64,000 nucleotides of DNA from Lewinellaceae bacterium (GTDB lineage: Bacteria > Bacteroidota > Bacteroidia > Chitinophagales > Saprospiraceae): contig JADJFA010000001.1 of assembly GCA_016708875.1 (NCBI GenBank), forward strand, positions 1 through 64,000, given 5' to 3'. Every line of letters starts with the position of its first letter. Position 1 is the first letter of the stretch. Below are positions 61,623 to 64,000 of the stretch, piece by piece. Under the pieces are notes generated by a model. That model saw only the letters and a list, made by a program, of their open reading frames with translations, was not told where the DNA came from and did no database searches. The position numbers and the translations under genes were made by a program.

Positions 61623-62073
61623 AAAAAAATTGATTGGTGAAAAATTGAGAGATTCTTTCTATTGATTTAGTAATTAAGACATGAATAAGCGGCTATAAAG
61701 AACCGAAATAGATTTTAATTACCAAAAAGTAAAACCCCGCCCGGTCTACGCGCGAATCCGAGCCAGGTGACTTTAGTGCGGATGGAATTGGATTTTTTCA
61801 AAAACCACTCCTTGCACGCGAACATGTACAACTCAAATAAATATTTGACAGTCAGTTACTTAGATCTAAATCTACCCTCTTTTTCTTCAAAAAATACCCC
61901 AAAAGCCTGCACAACTGTCGGTATTTTTTTGCTTACTGTGCCCGCATCTTTGTGTTACTAAAATAGGAGCGGACCATTGCTGCGTTTTTCGCCGTTTTAA
62001 TGTGCGTTAAATTTACATTGTGGTTACCCCGCTTTCAATAGAATATTTCCCATTTCAAAAGTAAAATTTTAAC
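61623..62073. other. Intergenic region before the lipoprotein triplet
   Basis: About 450 AT-rich bases between divergent genes, so promoters for both should lie here. CATCTTTG near 61945 is close to a -7 box but lacks a spaced TTTG. A short open frame (61767-61961) shows no family likeness and is not called. Confidence 0.45.
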
Positions 62074-62683
62074 ATGAAAAACTCGGTTTTCCTTTTAGTG
62101 CTACCCTTATTGGCCGCTGCGTGGCTGAATTCCTGCCACAAAGACCCACCCCGAAAGGTTATCATCCAAGGCCGGGTCACTGAATACGGCACGGGCGAGC
62201 CTATCGCCGATGCCCGCATATATGTGCTGTGTTATGACGGCGGTATAGGCAGCCCATCTTCCTATCTGACCGACTCCATCCTGACCGATACGGATGGCCG
62301 ATTCTACCGAGCGTACGAAGATGCCGCACTCTGCGACGGGGTGTACCTGATACCCTACAAAGAAGGCTACTTCAAAGGCAGCGAGATAGACCTGACCACC
62401 GACAATCTCCCCTCACGAGGTGGTGCTTGACCCGGAGGCGTGGCTGAAGGTAATAACAATTCCTAATCTGGGGATTCATCATCTTGATGTAGGCGGAGAT
62501 TTCCTAGGTGCTGCCAGCTTCGATGTTTATGCCTCAGATGGAAATCAGGAACACTTTTTTCAAACAAGTGGCAATAGAACAAAACACATATTCTGGTTGC
62601 CATGGGGAGAGGTGGATCAAGCAGTATTTGATTCAATATATGTTCATGGTTTAGATACCACTACCTACACAATTCACTATTAA
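62074..62683 (+). CDS. Tandem lipoprotein 1, carboxypeptidase-regulatory-like core (one frameshift)
   Basis: Lipoprotein signal with WLNSC near residue 21. The core VIIQGRVTEYGTGEPIADAR is a carboxypeptidase-regulatory-like (CarbopepD_reg) beta sandwich, followed by YLTDSILTDTDGRFYRAYED and LCDGVYLIPYKEGYFKGSEI. One extra C at about 62410 (CTCCCCTCACG against CTCCCTCACG in the other copies) breaks the frame; beyond it are LDPEAWLKVITIPNLGIHHL and TTTYTIHY. The core DNA is almost identical to copy 2, but the signal peptide and tail differ. Confidence 0.75.
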
Positions 62684-62709
62684 CTTCTAACACTTAATTT
62701 TTCTCTACA

Positions 62710-63334
62710 ATGAAAACCTTCACTTCTCGCCGTCAGCCGCAAAGCCTCTGGTGGCTCGTAGCAACGCTTGCCGTGCTCGCGCTCGCCTCCTGCCGTAAAA
62801 ACCGAGATACAAAGGTTATCATCCAAGGCCGGGTCACTGAATACGGCACGGGCGAGCCTATCGCCGATGCCCGCATATATGTGCTGTGTTATGACGGCGG
62901 TATAGGCAGCCCATCATCCTATCTGACCGACTCCATCCTGACCGATACGGACGGCCGATTCTACCGAGCGTACGAAGATGCCGCACTCTGCGACGGGGTG
63001 TACCTGATACCCTACAAAGTAGGCTACTTCAAAGGCAGCGAGATAGACCTGACCACCGACAATCTCCCTCACGAGGTGGTGCTTGACCCGGAGGCGTGGC
63101 TGATGATTGTGACTGTGCCTGATGGCGCCACTAATTATGACCACATTGGAATTGGTGGCGATTTCAGCTTTGAAGCATATGCATTTGAAGGCATAAAGCA
63201 GCGCGTTTTTTAGCACAAGAGGGAATAGATATAAAGATGTTGGATGGGGGCCTTTTAATGATCCATCCATTATTTTTCTTGATACCATATATGTCTCAGG
63301 CAGAGACACGACCCTCCACACAATTCACTATTAA
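62710..63334 (+). CDS. Tandem lipoprotein 2, carboxypeptidase-regulatory-like core (one frameshift)
   Basis: MKTFTSRRQPQSLWWLVATL with lipobox LALASC. The core (about residues 34-130) differs from copy 1 by only a few bases over 300. The tail diverges: IVTVPDGATNYDHIGIGGDF, then after a break near 63205 STRGNRYKDVGWGPFNDPSI and TTLHTIHY. The intergenic CACTATTAACTTCTAACAC and CTCTACAATG are shared by all three copies, so they arose by tandem duplication and form one operon. Confidence 0.75.
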
Positions 63335-63358
63335 CTTCTAACACATAAATTCTCTACA

Positions 63359-63991
63359 ATGAAAACCTTCACTTCTCGCCACCAGCCGCAAAGCCTCTGG
63401 TGGCTCGTAGCATGGCTTACCCTGCTCGCGCTCCCCTCCTGCCGCAAAAACCCAGATGCAAAGGTTATTATTCAAGGCCGGGTAACCGAGTACGGCACAG
63501 GCGAGCCAGTGGCCGATGCCCGAATCTATGTATTGTGTTATGACGGCGCCATACTTGGCAACCCATCTTCCTATCTGACTGACTCCATCCTCACCGATGC
63601 GGATGGCCGCTTCTACCGCGAGTACGAAGATGCTGCGCTCTGCGACGGGGTGTACCTGATACCCTACAAAGAAGGCTACTTTAAAGGCAGCGAGATAGAC
63701 CTGACCACCGACAACCTCCCTCACGAGGTGGTACTTGACCCGGAGGCATGGTTGAAGATTGTGACTGTGCCTAATGGGGGTATTGACCACCTGTTTATTG
63801 GTGGAGACTTTCTTGGTTCAGCAGGCTATGAAGTTTATGCCATCAATGGTAATCAAGAAAAACTGTTTTTTAACATGGGGAACCGCAATAAGACAATTAG
63901 ATGGCGTCCTTGGGGCCAAGACGATCAAACCATTCAAGATACGATTTACCTCCCAGCCCACGACACCACCACCTTCACCATTCACTACTAA
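63359..63991 (+). CDS. Tandem lipoprotein 3, carboxypeptidase-regulatory-like core
   Basis: Intact, 210 residues and the reference for the other two. MKTFTSRHQPQSLWWLVAWL is nearly the signal peptide of copy 2; lipobox LALPSC. The core has ADARIYVLCYDGAILGNPSS (two residues longer than copies 1 and 2) and about ten percent more base changes. The tail VPNGGIDHLFIGGDFLGSAG and TTTFTIHY is closer to copy 1 than to copy 2. The mosaic pattern points to gene conversion. Probably lipid-anchored envelope proteins; the variable tail may contact a ligand. Confidence 0.82.
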   Translation: MKTFTSRHQPQSLWWLVAWLTLLALPSCRKNPDAKVIIQGRVTEYGTGEPVADARIYVLCYDGAILGNPSSYLTDSILTDADGRFYREYEDAALCDGVYLIPYKEGYFKGSEIDLTTDNLPHEVVLDPEAWLKIVTVPNGGIDHLFIGGDFLGSAGYEVYAINGNQEKLFFNMGNRNKTIRWRPWGQDDQTIQDTIYLPAHDTTTFTIHY

Positions 63992-64000
63992 CTTCTAACT

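Overview
The window looks like a chromosomal segment of a Bacteroidota bacterium, most likely Saprospiraceae or a close relative. The evidence is the number of type IX secretion (T9SS) sorting domains of both kinds (PNP...-type A and DRWG-type B), SprB and PKD-like repeat proteins, choice-of-anchor L, OstA-like, DUF3467 and Reg_prop propeller proteins, Bacteroidota-style ParE, and a TTTG/TAnnTTTG promoter. There is no rRNA, no CRISPR array, no transposase and no integrase; one tRNA (Val, TAC) is present.

Layout. 1-4420 is AT-rich and unlike the rest. It is a probable defence cassette region: the 3' end of a cupin-like protein, a SLATT two-helix membrane effector, a TIR protein whose C-terminal part is a paralogue of that cupin-like protein, a small two-helix membrane protein, and a RelA/SpoT-type nucleotidyltransferase, with hairpin elements resembling attC sites between some of them. 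4490-9630 is accessory: a secreted lipocalin-like protein, a Vps62/aerolysin-natterin/LamG candidate pore-forming protein, a propeller lipoprotein, an SRPBCC protein and a membrane protein. 9640-13290 holds two T9SS paralogues that share a nearly identical 3' end, repeat debris between them, and a thioredoxin-fold T9SS protein. 13300-23760 holds DUF4349, riboflavin synthase, a flavin reductase, a large repeat adhesin, an oxidoreductase, a Cys-rich unknown and succinate-semialdehyde dehydrogenase. 23770-30550 has a lipoprotein and a very large zinc metalloprotease. 30840-35710 is mixed housekeeping (DUF3467, RadC, regulator pair, tRNA-Val, TolC). 35830-39950 is a minus-strand run of polysaccharide deacetylase, GNAT-like protein and OstA-like protein. 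40430-43560 is parE, GNAT, recO. 43690-48230 is purK, purE, corA and an M43-like protease on the minus strand. 48450-58610 holds T9SS and lipoproteins including a roughly 2500-residue PKD-repeat surface protein. 59280-64000 has a second CorA, a small membrane protein, an outer-membrane barrel and a tandem triplet of lipoproteins.

Two themes run through the window. First, well over half of the genes, including housekeeping genes (parE, purK, recO, radC, corA) and the tRNA, are interrupted by single-base indels, mostly deletions and often in homopolymers. Repeat copies inside the window show the undamaged consensus, so most breaks are probably sequence errors. I give merged coordinates and say where the frame changes. 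Second, many intergenic regions carry long inverted repeats with arms of 29-44 bp, each of different sequence, and one perfect 74-bp palindrome. Two smaller related palindromes lie in frame inside adjacent genes.
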